Positions 11,202 through 19,918 of a stretch of 64,000 nucleotides of DNA are shown piece after piece. The position numbers and the translations under genes were made by a program. The notes under the pieces were generated by a model. It was not told the DNA's origin. It saw only the letters and a program-made list of their open reading frames with translations, and did not search any database. The DNA lies in contig NZ_CP011503.1 of the NCBI RefSeq assembly GCF_001028665.1, positions 2,480,001 through 2,544,000 on the forward strand, read 5' to 3'. Each line of letters begins with the position of its first letter. Within the stretch, counting starts at the first letter, position 1. The DNA comes from Burkholderia pyrrocinia. Lineage in GTDB: Bacteria > Pseudomonadota > Gammaproteobacteria > Burkholderiales > Burkholderiaceae.

Positions 11202-12542
11202 ATGAACGCACAAGAAGCCAATTTCGACGGGCTCGTCGGCCCGACCCACAACTACGCCGGACTGTCGTTCGGCAACGTGGCGTCGCTCAACAACGAGAAG
11301 TCGGCCGCGAACCCGAAGGCCGCCGCGAAGCAGGGGCTGCGCAAGATGAAGCAGCTCGCGGATCTCGGTTTCGCGCAGGGCGTGCTGCCGCCGCAGGAGC
11401 GACCGTCGCTGCGCCTGTTGCGCGAGCTCGGCTTCTCGGGCAAGGACGCGGACGTGATCGCGAAGGCCGCGAAGCAGGCGCCCGAGCTGCTCGCCGCGGC
11501 GAGCTCGGCGTCGGCAATGTGGACCGCGAACGCGGCCACCGTCAGCCCGTCGGCCGATACGAGCGACGGCCGCGTGCATTTCACGCCGGCGAACCTGTGC
11601 AGCAAGCTGCATCGCGCGATCGAGCACGACGCGACGCGCCGCACACTGTCGACGCTGTTCGCCGATCCCGCGCACTTCGCGGTGCATGAGGCGCTGACGG
11701 GCACGCCGGCGCTCGGCGACGAAGGCGCGGCGAACCACACGCGCTTCTGCGCCGAATACGGCAAGCCGGGCATCGAGTTCTTCGTGTACGGTCGCGCGGA
11801 GTACCGCCGCGGCCCCGAGCCGAAGCGCTTCCCGGCACGCCAGACCTTCGAGGCGAGCCGCGCGGTCGCGCATCGCCACGGGCTCGCCGAAGAAGCGACG
11901 GTCTATGCGCAGCAGGATCCGGACGTGATCGACGCGGGCGTGTTCCACAACGACGTGATCTCGGTCGGCAACCGCGACACGCTGTTCACGCACGAGCGCG
12001 CGTTCGTCAACAAGCAGGCGATCTACGACACGCTGACCGCCGCGCTCGACGCACGCGGCGCGCGCCTGAACGTGATCGAGGTGCCCGACGCGGCCGTGAG
12101 CGTGAACGACGCGGTGACGTCGTATCTGTTCAACAGCCAGCTGCTGTCGCGCGCCGACGGCTCGCAGGTGCTCGTCGTGCCGCAGGAATGCCGCGAGAAC
12201 GCGAACGTCGCGGCCTATCTCGACGAGCTCGCGGCCGGCAACGGCCCGATTCACGACGTGCTCGTGTTCGACCTGCGCGAAAGCATGAAGAACGGCGGCG
12301 GCCCCGCGTGCCTGCGCCTGCGCGTCGTGCTGAACGAAGCGGAGCGCGCGGCCGTCACGTCGAACGTGTGGATCAACGACACGCTGTTCGCGTCGCTCGA
12401 CGCGTGGATCGACAAGCATTATCGCGACCGCCTCGCACCGGAAGACCTCGCCGATCCGGCGCTGCTCGACGAATCGCGCACGGCGCTCGACGCGCTCACG
12501 CAGATCCTGCGCGTCGGTTCGCTGTATGACTTCCAGCGCTGA
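11202..12542 (+). CDS. astB: N-succinylarginine dihydrolase AstB
   Basis: This 446-residue amidinotransferase-fold enzyme hydrolyses N2-succinylarginine to succinylornithine, CO2 and two NH3, the second AST step. The catalytic Cys is C370 in [11 protein letters not shown] and the His lies in [12 protein letters not shown] near residue 249. The N-terminus [19 protein letters not shown] is the family hallmark. ATG at 11202 follows AGGGAACGACG, the same leader as astC and aruF. The length equals the usual AstB size (about 445). astE begins eight bases after its stop, or overlaps it if an upstream ATG is used. Confidence 0.95.
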   Translation: MNAQEANFDGLVGPTHNYAGLSFGNVASLNNEKSAANPKAAAKQGLRKMKQLADLGFAQGVLPPQERPSLRLLRELGFSGKDADVIAKAAKQAPELLAAASSASAMWTANAATVSPSADTSDGRVHFTPANLCSKLHRAIEHDATRRTLSTLFADPAHFAVHEALTGTPALGDEGAANHTRFCAEYGKPGIEFFVYGRAEYRRGPEPKRFPARQTFEASRAVAHRHGLAEEATVYAQQDPDVIDAGVFHNDVISVGNRDTLFTHERAFVNKQAIYDTLTAALDARGARLNVIEVPDAAVSVNDAVTSYLFNSQLLSRADGSQVLVVPQECRENANVAAYLDELAAGNGPIHDVLVFDLRESMKNGGGPACLRLRVVLNEAERAAVTSNVWINDTLFASLDAWIDKHYRDRLAPEDLADPALLDESRTALDALTQILRVGSLYDFQR

Positions 12543-12549
12543 GGCACCG

Positions 12550-13578
12550 ATGTCCGCCGCCGCGCCGCTCGACGACTTTCTCGCGTTCACGCTGGCCGGC
12601 GGCACGCCGGCCGTGACGGACGGCGCCTGCGCGGGCGGGGCGGTGCGCTGGCATTGGCTCGGCGACGGGCTGCTCGCGCTCGAACCGGCCGCAGCCGACG
12701 ACGCGGCGCGCGCGAGCGTGCTCGTGTCGGCGGGCGTGCATGGCGACGAGACGGCGCCGATCGAGCTGCTGTCGATGCTCGTGCGCGATCTCGCATCGGG
12801 CGTGCTGCCGCTCGCGTGCCGGCTGCTGGTCGTGCTCGGCAACGTGCCGGCGATGCGTGCGGGTGAGCGCTATCTCGACGACGACCTGAACCGCCTGTTC
12901 AGCGGTCGTCACGCGCAGGTGCCCGAGAGCCGCGAAGCGCCGCGTGCCGTGCAGCTCGAAGCGGCCGCTGCCGCGTTCTTCGCGGCGGCGCCGGCGGGCG
13001 GCGTGCGCTGGCACATCGACATGCATACGGCGATCCGCGCTTCGGTGTTCGAACAGTTCGCGCTGCTGCCGCATACGGGTACGCCGCCGACGCGCACGAT
13101 GGTCGAATGGCTCGGCGATGCGCGTATCGCAGCCGTGCTGCTGCATACGGCGAAGGGCAACACGTATTCGCATTTCACGGCCGAGCACTGCGGCGCGCTC
13201 GCCTGCACGCTCGAACTCGGCAAGGTGCGGCCGTTCGGCCAGAACGACCTGGCGCGCTTCGCGCCGGCCGACCTGGCCGTGCGTCGGCTCGTATCGGGTG
13301 CGCGGGGCGACGAGGGGGCTGCGTTGCCGCGCGTATTCACGGTGATCGACCAGATCACGAAGCAGAGCGACGCGCTCGAACTGTTCGTCGCGGCCGACGT
13401 CGCGAACTTCACCGCGTTTGCGCGCGGCACGGTGCTCGCGCAGGACGGCGACTACCGCTACACGGTGACGCACGACGAGGAACGGATCGTGTTTCCGAAC
13501 CCCACCGTGAAACCGGGCCTGCGCGCGGGCCTGCTCGTCGTCGACACGACGCGCGAGACGCTCGCGGCGCTGGTCTGA
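12550..13578 (+). CDS. astE: Succinylglutamate desuccinylase AstE
   Basis: This 342-residue zinc hydrolase of the M14 carboxypeptidase-like AstE/AspA family cleaves succinylglutamate to glutamate and succinate, the last AST step. Predicted zinc ligands are H64 and E67 in GVHGDE and H159 in HIDMHTAIR; the catalytic Glu is E222 in TLELGKV. The start chosen is ATG 12550; ATG 12526 lies in frame inside astB and would add eight residues. It ends the contiguous AST run. A 361-base gap with a predicted ArgR site then leads to the binding-protein gene. Confidence 0.92.
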   Translation: MSAAAPLDDFLAFTLAGGTPAVTDGACAGGAVRWHWLGDGLLALEPAAADDAARASVLVSAGVHGDETAPIELLSMLVRDLASGVLPLACRLLVVLGNVPAMRAGERYLDDDLNRLFSGRHAQVPESREAPRAVQLEAAAAAFFAAAPAGGVRWHIDMHTAIRASVFEQFALLPHTGTPPTRTMVEWLGDARIAAVLLHTAKGNTYSHFTAEHCGALACTLELGKVRPFGQNDLARFAPADLAVRRLVSGARGDEGAALPRVFTVIDQITKQSDALELFVAADVANFTAFARGTVLAQDGDYRYTVTHDEERIVFPNPTVKPGLRAGLLVVDTTRETLAALV

Positions 13579-13691
13579 GCGCGGGTCCGATCGATTTCGC
13601 GGCCGCGACGGCACGCGGCCCGCGCCTGACCCGAAACCTGTCGGTATCCCGTCGTCGTCGCCTGCATGCCGGGGCGGACGGCGGGTGGCCC

Positions 13692-13712
13692 CCGGCTTGC
13701 GTATTTGCGACA
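13692..13712 (-). promoter_or_regulatory. Candidate ArgR binding site upstream of the binding-protein gene
   Basis: Read on the minus strand the site is TGTCGC, eight bases, AA, five bases: an exact match to the P. aeruginosa ArgR half-site consensus TGTCGC-N8-AA-N5 as I remember it. The 21 bases before it on the same strand have AA at the same phase but a poor core. It lies within the 361-base gap 13579-13939, about 230 bases before the aotJ ATG. The rest of that gap shows no gene; TACAAT at 13812-13817 is a possible -10 box. Confidence 0.45.
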
Positions 13713-13939
13713 CCGTTTTGCAAGTTCGGCGGATCGCCTGACCGGCGCCGCGCACGCAGCGCAGCATCGCGCGTCGTCACCTGCTTTGCCATATCGGACC
13801 GCGTGGATTGGTACAATCGCGGCCTTGCGGCTGTTGCGCCGCATCACGGCGCGGCATTGCGATTGTCGCGGTCATCCGACCCTGCAATGATGCAAGCGCC
13901 CGTAGTTCCGGAACATTCGAGTATCGAGGAGAGCACCTG

Positions 13940-14734
13940 ATGAAGTTGGATTGGCGTAAAGTGGCCGCGCATGCGGTGGTGGCGGCATCGGCGGTGGCGG
14001 CAGGCAGCGCGGTTGCCGCGGATCTGAAGGAGATCCGGTTCGGCGTCGAGGCCTCGTACGCACCGTTCGAATACAAGACGCCCGACGGCAAGCTGACCGG
14101 CTTCGACATCGATATCGGCAACGCGGTGTGCGCGAAGCTGAAGACGAAGTGCGTGTGGGTCGAGAACGACTTCGACGGCCTGATCCCGGCGCTGCAGGCG
14201 CGCAAGTTCGATGCGATCAACTCGGACATGACGATCACCGACCAGCGCAAGCACGCGATCGCGTTCACCGATCCGATCTACACGATTCCGAACCAGCTGA
14301 TCGCGAAGCAGGGCAGCGGCCTGCTGCCGACCCCGCAATCGCTGAAGGGCAAGCGCGTCGGCGTGCTGCAGGGCACGATCCAGGAAGCGTACGCGAAGAA
14401 GAAGTGGGCGCCGGCCGGCGTCGAAGTCGTGCCGTACCAGACGCAGGACCTGGCCTATGCCGACCTGAAGTCGGGCCGTCTCGACGCGACGTTCCAGGAT
14501 TCGGAAGCCGGTTCGAAGGGCTTCCTGACGAAGCCGCAGGGCCAGGGCTTCGCGTTCGCGGGCAGCACGGTCAGCGACACCGAGATCCTCGGCTCGGGCG
14601 TCGGCTTCGGCCTGCGCAAGAACGACGCGGCGCTGAAGACCGCGCTCGATCAGGCGCTGAAGGACCTGAAGGCCGACGGCACGATCGACAACCTCGCGAA
14701 GAAGTACTTCAGCGTGCCCGTGACGCTCAAGTAA
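13940..14734 (+). CDS. aotJ: Periplasmic arginine/ornithine-binding protein (HisJ/ArgT/AotJ family)
   Basis: This 264-residue type 2 periplasmic binding protein has a signal peptide ending AVAA near residue 24. Family motifs are EIRFGVEASYAPFEYKTPDG, LTGFDIDIGNAVCAKL, DGLIPALQARKFDAINSDMT (the ligand-binding Thr and Asp region) and KRVGVLQGT. Two Cys in the pattern C-x6-C (VCAKLKTKC) fit the disulfide of HisJ/ArgT-type proteins. GAGGAGAGC precedes the ATG. No other binding protein accompanies the permeases at 2076-3475, so this is the likely receptor of that transporter, placed at the far end of the AST genes. A strong terminator follows. Confidence 0.88.
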   Translation: MKLDWRKVAAHAVVAASAVAAGSAVAADLKEIRFGVEASYAPFEYKTPDGKLTGFDIDIGNAVCAKLKTKCVWVENDFDGLIPALQARKFDAINSDMTITDQRKHAIAFTDPIYTIPNQLIAKQGSGLLPTPQSLKGKRVGVLQGTIQEAYAKKKWAPAGVEVVPYQTQDLAYADLKSGRLDATFQDSEAGSKGFLTKPQGQGFAFAGSTVSDTEILGSGVGFGLRKNDAALKTALDQALKDLKADGTIDNLAKKYFSVPVTLK

Positions 14735-14760
14735 GCGTTTCGTTCGATCGCACGATGCAA

Positions 14761-14794
14761 GCAAACCGGCCGCTGATGCGGCCGGTTTGCTTTC
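14761..14794 (+). terminator. Strong terminator ending the arginine locus
   Basis: A perfect 13-bp stem (GCAAACCGGCCGC, 14761-14773, with its complement at 14778-14790) has a TGAT loop and is followed by TTTC. It lies between the binding-protein gene and the convergent HDOD gene and may serve both. Confidence 0.85.
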
Positions 14795-14836
14795 GGGAGG
14801 CGGGAAACGGCGGGGGCGGGTCGGCCGGCCCCCGCG

Positions 14837-16339
14837 TTACGCGGGGAAGAACCGGCCCAGTTCGCGCGCGAGCTCGTTGAGCACGCTCATCTCCTGCTGC
14901 GTGATCTTGCGCGCGGGCTGCGCGCCGGCCCAGTCGCCGTACAGCAGCGCGACGGTCGTCGCGCCGACGCGCACGGGCAGCAGCACGAACGCGCGCGTGT
15001 CGTCGAACGCGTCGAGATACCACGCGGGCAGGCGCTTGAGCATCTTCGGTTCCTGCGCCTGCTCGATGAAGATGCCGACCGAATTCGTGATCGCGAGATG
15101 AAACACGTCCGGCTCGAAGCGTTCGTCGAAGCGCAGCCGGTCGAGCGCCGTATCGACGCCGGTGCCGAAGCCGAGGCGCGCGGCGAACGTGCCGTCGTCG
15201 TGACGCACGAACATCACGGTGCGCGTGAACGCGAGGCCGGCCAGCAGGCTCTCCGACGCGAGCGCGAGCACCGGCGTCAGCACATGCTCGGACGGCAGCG
15301 CGCGCAGGTCCGCGAGACCGGCTTCGAGGCATGCCTCGGGCTCGGCCTGCGCGCGCGCGATCGCATCGGCGTTCGCGCGCAGCTCGACGATCTCGCGCAT
15401 CACGGTGTCGCTCGCTTCCTCGCGCGCGAGCCGGTCGGCAATCTCGACGAGCGCGTTGGACTCCATGTCGAGCTCGGCGCCGTAGTGCTGCGCGAGCGCT
15501 GCAATGCGCGCGTCGCGCTGCGGGCTCGCGGGCATCACGAGCGCGCTCGCGACGTCAGTCGAGCAGCGGCTCACCGCGCGCAGCCAGCGTACGCGGTCGG
15601 CCGGGCCGTCATCGGCCGCATGACCCGCGTTGCGGTCGTCGTCGTATTCGTCGTCCGCGTCGTCGTGGGCCGCGTGGCCGCCGTCGTCGGCCATTCCCGC
15701 GCGGATCAGGTCGGGCAGCCGCCAGCGCGCGGCCGCTTCGAGCCCGATCTCGTCGAAGCCGACGCCGAGCACGTCGACGCAGGCGGTCTGTTCGTCGCCG
15801 TTCAGCTCGGCCGCGCGCCGACGGATCCGGTCCCATTCGCTGTCGAGATAGCAGACCACCAGCAGCTTGCCGACCTGGCGCATCAGCGTGCAGACGACGG
15901 CTTCCTCGCCGCCGCGCAGCTCGGCATGCTCGGTGAGCTTGCGCGCGACACAGCCGGACAGCAGCGCACGGTTCAGTTCGAGCTTCGCGTCGATGCGCCG
16001 CGGCGTGCTGTGGTGGAAATGGTCGACGAGCTTCAGCCCGACGACGAGATGGCCGACCGCGTCCATGCCGAGCACCATCAGTGCGCGGGTGACGGTCGTG
16101 ATGTTGCCGCCGAACGCCATGTACATCGCGGAGTTCGCGAGCCGCAGCACTTTCTGCGTGAGCGCGAAATCCGACAGCACGACGCGCACGAGCGCGGTGA
16201 AATCGAGATCGTCGTTCTTCATCGCGGCCATCGTCGCGCGCAGCGATTCCGACAGCAGCGGGAAGTCGCCCCGTTCGTTCATCCGGGCCCACAGCTTGTC
16301 GAGCAGCGCGGTGCGGGGCAGGTGTTCGGTGATTGACAT
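14837..16339 (-). CDS. HDOD-domain signalling protein with C-terminal GAF-like domain
   Basis: This 500-residue cytoplasmic protein has an N-terminal HDOD domain at about residues 15-215 (ALTQKVLRLANSAMY, ITTVTRALMVLG and MRQVGKLLVVCYLD are typical). HDOD is a relative of HD hydrolases that lacks the metal-binding HD pair and acts in signalling. An Asp/His-rich acidic linker at about 219-245 separates it from a C-terminal region with GAF-like features (about 345-495). It starts 25 bases after the stop of the EAL gene upstream and is probably co-transcribed with it. HDOD proteins often work with c-di-GMP proteins in motility or surface behaviour; the partner and ligand here are not evident. 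Confidence 0.82.
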   Translation of the reverse strand: MSITEHLPRTALLDKLWARMNERGDFPLLSESLRATMAAMKNDDLDFTALVRVVLSDFALTQKVLRLANSAMYMAFGGNITTVTRALMVLGMDAVGHLVVGLKLVDHFHHSTPRRIDAKLELNRALLSGCVARKLTEHAELRGGEEAVVCTLMRQVGKLLVVCYLDSEWDRIRRRAAELNGDEQTACVDVLGVGFDEIGLEAAARWRLPDLIRAGMADDGGHAAHDDADDEYDDDRNAGHAADDGPADRVRWLRAVSRCSTDVASALVMPASPQRDARIAALAQHYGAELDMESNALVEIADRLAREEASDTVMREIVELRANADAIARAQAEPEACLEAGLADLRALPSEHVLTPVLALASESLLAGLAFTRTVMFVRHDDGTFAARLGFGTGVDTALDRLRFDERFEPDVFHLAITNSVGIFIEQAQEPKMLKRLPAWYLDAFDDTRAFVLLPVRVGATTVALLYGDWAGAQPARKITQQEMSVLNELARELGRFFPA

Positions 16340-16364
16340 ACGGATCTGTCCGGTTCGCCGCGCG

Positions 16365-18200
16365 TCAGGCGGCGGCGTGCAGGTGCAGCAGCTGCGTCTC
16401 GAAGCGCCGTGCGAGTTCCTCGGACGGCAGCGCCTGGCAGACGAGCCAGCCCTGGATGTGATTGCAGCCCATCTCCGTCAGCAGTTCGCGCTGCGCCTCG
16501 GTCTCGACGCCTTCGGCGACGAGCTCGAGATCGAGCGTCTGCGCGAGGCCGACCACCGCCGACACGATCGCGCGGTCGTTGCGCGACGTCAGCAGGTTCT
16601 CGACGAAGCTGCGGTCGATCTTCAGCTTCGCGAGCGGGAAGCGCTGCAGGTACGCGAGGCTCGAATAGCCGGTGCCGAAATCGTCGATCGCGAAACGGAT
16701 GCCGAGATCGGTCAGCTCCTCGAGCAGCCCCTTTGCATGCGCGGGGTCGTGCATCAGCAGGCTTTCGGTGATTTCGAGCACGATGCGGCGCGGGTCGATG
16801 CCCGTCAGCGTGATCGCCTCGCGCACGCTCTGCGTGAAGCGCGGGTCGCGGAACTGCTGCGGCGATACGTTGACTGCCACGTATTGCAGCGCGAGCCCCT
16901 GGCGGTCCCATGCGACGAGCTGCATGCACGCGGCCTTGAGCACCCAGTTGCCGAGATAGTTGATCAGGCCGATCGATTCGGCGAGCGGAATGAAGGTTGC
17001 CGGCGGCACGAGGCCGTGCACCGGATGGCGCCAGCGGATCAGCGCCTCGACGCCGACCACCGCGCACGACTGGCTGTGCGTGATCGGCTGGAAATGGAGC
17101 GAAAACTCGCCGTTGCGCACGCCGTCGTACAGGTCGGCTTCGAGCTTCAGCCGTTCGGCGTCGGCCGGATCGTCGACGGGCGCATGGAACGCGAGCGCGT
17201 TGCCGCCCGATGCCTTCGCCTGCGCGAGCGCGTGGTCGGCGCGGCGCAGCAGCGGGCTGTGGTGCTGCGCACGATGCGGCGCGGCACGCTCGTCCGGATA
17301 GAGCGCGATGCCGATGCTGGCGGACAAGTGCACGGTCTGCCCCTGGTACACGTAGGGCTCGCGCACCGCGGCCTGCAGCCGGCGCGCGAGCGCGTCGGCG
17401 GTATTGCTCGCCTGCGTGCGGTCCGGCGCGCCGAGTACGACCGCGAACTTGTCGCTCGCGACGCGCGCAAGCCGTTCGTTCGGCGTGACGAGCGCCTTCA
17501 GCCGCTGCGCGGTTTCGCGCAGCAGCGTGTCGCCCGCGTCGTAGCCGAGCGCGCGGTTGATCCGCTGGTAGTCGTCGAGGTCGAGCAGCAGCAGCGCCGC
17601 GCAGGTGCCGTCCTCGTCGGCGATCTGCTGCGCGTGCATCAGTGCAGGCACGAGCGCGGACAGGTTGTCGAGCCCCGTCATCGGGTCGTGGTGCATTTCG
17701 TACGTGAGGCGCGCCTCGAGCGCGCGCCACGACGATACGTCGAACGCCGCGATCGCGAAGCCGTCGACGCCGTGGTGACGGCTCTTGAACGCGCGGACCT
17801 CGACGTCCAGCGGATAGGTGAGGGACTTGACGATGCACATCGTCGCCTTCTCGACCTGGCCCGAACGCGCGGCGCGCGCAAGCAGGCCTTCGAGCGCCGC
17901 GGTATCCTGTTCGGCGATCAGGTCGCGCAGCGTCAGCGTGTGCAGGTAGTCGCGGTGGTAGCCGATGAAGCGCAGGCTCGCGTCGGACACGTACAGAAAG
18001 CGCAGCTCGCGGTCGACATGGGCAAGGAAATCCACCGTGCCGACCGTCTGTTCCAGCCAGTTGCGCACGGAGTCGTCGCGGCGCGGCGCACCGGCGCGCG
18101 CGGGCATCAGCGCGCCGCCCGACCAGGCGAAGCGGCGCAGCGTATGCAAGGCACTGCGCCAGGAGCCCTTGCGTGACGTCTGTTTCCTGTTGGCTTCCAT
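16365..18200 (-). CDS. PAS-GGDEF-EAL protein, probable c-di-GMP phosphodiesterase
   Basis: The 611-residue protein has a PAS-like sensor at about residues 50-160, a GGDEF domain at about 170-340 and an EAL domain at about 350-600. The GGDEF active-site motif is replaced by ASDKF near residue 250, so cyclase activity is unlikely. The EAL domain keeps the residues needed for c-di-GMP hydrolysis: E385 in VEALIRWRHP, NVSPQQF, EITES, DDFGTGYSSL, KIDRSFV and EGVET. No signal peptide or membrane helix is seen, so it is cytoplasmic. It heads a two-gene operon with the HDOD gene. The expected net effect is lowering c-di-GMP, with the degenerate GGDEF perhaps binding GTP allosterically. Confidence 0.9.
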   Translation of the reverse strand: MEANRKQTSRKGSWRSALHTLRRFAWSGGALMPARAGAPRRDDSVRNWLEQTVGTVDFLAHVDRELRFLYVSDASLRFIGYHRDYLHTLTLRDLIAEQDTAALEGLLARAARSGQVEKATMCIVKSLTYPLDVEVRAFKSRHHGVDGFAIAAFDVSSWRALEARLTYEMHHDPMTGLDNLSALVPALMHAQQIADEDGTCAALLLLDLDDYQRINRALGYDAGDTLLRETAQRLKALVTPNERLARVASDKFAVVLGAPDRTQASNTADALARRLQAAVREPYVYQGQTVHLSASIGIALYPDERAAPHRAQHHSPLLRRADHALAQAKASGGNALAFHAPVDDPADAERLKLEADLYDGVRNGEFSLHFQPITHSQSCAVVGVEALIRWRHPVHGLVPPATFIPLAESIGLINYLGNWVLKAACMQLVAWDRQGLALQYVAVNVSPQQFRDPRFTQSVREAITLTGIDPRRIVLEITESLLMHDPAHAKGLLEELTDLGIRFAIDDFGTGYSSLAYLQRFPLAKLKIDRSFVENLLTSRNDRAIVSAVVGLAQTLDLELVAEGVETEAQRELLTEMGCNHIQGWLVCQALPSEELARRFETQLLHLHAAA

Positions 18201-18384
18201 GTTTCTCGCTGACGTGAAGGGCTGGAACCGGTTGTCCGGAAGGAATAACGGCAGACTGTGCGGAATCTTTAACGGGCCGGGCGCGGATGGCGCTGCCGCA
18301 GGACCGGATCATGCACGTGCGTTCGACAGGCGAACGCCGACGTGGCCTACATCGAGGCTGACTTTATAAGAAATGAGGACGCAG

Positions 18385-18933
18385 ATGAAGCGAAAACTGT
18401 TGCTGGGCGCCGTGGCGGCGCTGGTGGCCGGCCATGCGCTGATGGCGCACGCGGAATTGAAGCCGGGCGCCGCGGCGCCGGACTTCAAGACGCAGGCGTC
18501 GCTGGGCGGCAAGACATACGCGTACTCGCTCGCCGACGCGCTGAAGCAGGGCCCGGTCGTGCTGTATTTCTACCCGGCCGCATTCACGAAGGGCTGCACG
18601 ATCGAGGCGCACGCGTTCGCGGATGCGGTCGACCGTTACAAGGCTTACGGAGCGACGGTGATCGGCGTGTCGGCAGACAATATCGACACGCTGACGAAGT
18701 TCTCGGTGAGCGAGTGCCGGAGCAAGTTCCCGGTCGCGGCCGACCCGGACGCGAAGATCATCCGCGAATACGACGCGAAGCTGCCGGCGCTCGACCGCGC
18801 GAACCGCGTGTCCTACGTGATTTCGCCGGAAGGGAAGATTCTCTACGAATACACGAGCCTGTCGCCCGACAAGCACGTCGAGAACACGCTGGCCGCCGCG
18901 AAGGCGTGGGCCGACGCGCATCCGAAGCAGTAA
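18385..18933 (+). CDS. Periplasmic peroxiredoxin (AhpC/TSA, BCP/PrxQ-like)
   Basis: This 182-residue thiol peroxidase has a cleavable signal peptide ending MAHA near residue 22, so it acts in the periplasm. The peroxidatic Cys is C71 in PAAFTKGCTIEA, with the family Pro and Thr in place. C111 in SECRSKF is placed to be the resolving Cys of an atypical 2-Cys PrxQ. ATG 18385 is chosen because GAGGAC precedes it and it begins the signal peptide; ATG 18373 would add four residues. It is monocistronic, divergent from the PAS-GGDEF-EAL gene. The call is firm; the electron donor is unknown. Confidence 0.88.
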   Translation: MKRKLLLGAVAALVAGHALMAHAELKPGAAAPDFKTQASLGGKTYAYSLADALKQGPVVLYFYPAAFTKGCTIEAHAFADAVDRYKAYGATVIGVSADNIDTLTKFSVSECRSKFPVAADPDAKIIREYDAKLPALDRANRVSYVISPEGKILYEYTSLSPDKHVENTLAAAKAWADAHPKQ

Positions 18934-18954
18934 GCGGCCGGCCCTGGCACCCAA

Positions 18955-18975
18955 GCGGCCCGTCGTGCGGGCCGC
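18955..18975. terminator. GC-rich hairpin between convergent genes
   Basis: GCGGCCCG (18955-18962) and CGGGCCGC (18968-18975) form a perfect 8-bp stem with a 5-base loop but no T-run. A second GC hairpin follows at about 18990-19012. It is a probable factor-assisted terminator between the peroxiredoxin and epimerase-like genes. Confidence 0.4.
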
Positions 18976-19024
18976 GGGCAGCGGAACACGCGCGCCGCCG
19001 CGCGGCGGCGCACGGGGAACCGCG

Positions 19025-19654
19025 CTACGCGCGCAGCGCCTGCTCGATCGGCACGCCGCCGCCGACGAAGCCGACCATCTTGCGCGAGATACCGAGCTTG
19101 ATCGCCTCGATCGCGGCCCATGCAACGTCCTGGCGCGATACCGGCGGCGCGGGGTCGAGCCACGCGTCGGTCAGCGCGATCTTGCCGACGCCCGGCCCGT
19201 CCGCGAGCGGGCCGGGGCGCAGGATCACGTAGTCGACGCCCGACGCGATCACGCGCTCGTCGCCTTCGCGCTTCATCTGCGAATAGTGGCGCAGCGTATC
19301 GGGGCCCTGCTCGGGCCGGTACGCGGACAGCGAGCTGATCACCACGAGCTTCTGCCCGTTGTAGGCCAGCGTGTATTCGGCCGCGCGGGCGACCGCGTCG
19401 CGGTCGATCTGTTCCTCTTCGGCCGCGCCGTCCGTTTCGGCCGAGCCGGCCGCGTAGATCACGTGCGTGATGCCCTGGAATGCGTGCGAGAAATCGTTCG
19501 TCAGATCGGCCTCGACGACCCGCGCGCCCGCCAGCGCATAGCCGTGCCGGCGCACCAGCGCCGTGACCTCGAACTCCGGCTGCTTGAGCAGCAGATCCGC
19601 GCACGCCTGGCCCGTGCGGCCGGTCGCGCCAATCAGCAGTACCTTCGTCGTCAT
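19025..19654 (-). CDS. NAD(P)-binding epimerase-like (atypical SDR) protein
   Basis: This 209-residue protein has an N-terminal Rossmann fold with the glycine motif LLIGATGRTGQ at about residues 6-16. DLTNDFSHAFQGITHVIYAAG and VVISSLSAYRPE follow, as in the YwnB/YhfK-type SDR_a5 or NmrA-like groups. No catalytic Tyr-x-x-x-Lys is clearly placed, although HYSQMKREGD is close to it. The start at 19654 is preferred to an ATG nine codons upstream because AAGGAG lies just before it. Function is unknown; members include flavin reductase-like and redox-sensing proteins. Confidence 0.78.
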   Translation of the reverse strand: MTTKVLLIGATGRTGQACADLLLKQPEFEVTALVRRHGYALAGARVVEADLTNDFSHAFQGITHVIYAAGSAETDGAAEEEQIDRDAVARAAEYTLAYNGQKLVVISSLSAYRPEQGPDTLRHYSQMKREGDERVIASGVDYVILRPGPLADGPGVGKIALTDAWLDPAPPVSRQDVAWAAIEAIKLGISRKMVGFVGGGVPIEQALRA

Positions 19655-19918
19655 GAAACTGCTCCTTGCTCGATGCGTCATCCTTCCAGATAGGGACGGA
19701 CGACCAATAACTCAAGTGTAATGTCGAATTGGTCCGGCGGCGGACAGGTATTAAGGGTCATACCGGCGCGGGTACGCGGTCCCCGGCGACATCGCGGACG
19801 CTCAGGCGGTCATTCGTTCACACGGATTCGGGAATGACGCGCCGACCGGCTATCATGTGCGCGATGCATTTTTCGCCGCTACGCCCTATAACGCGTCGGC
19901 CAACCGGTTGGAGTACAC

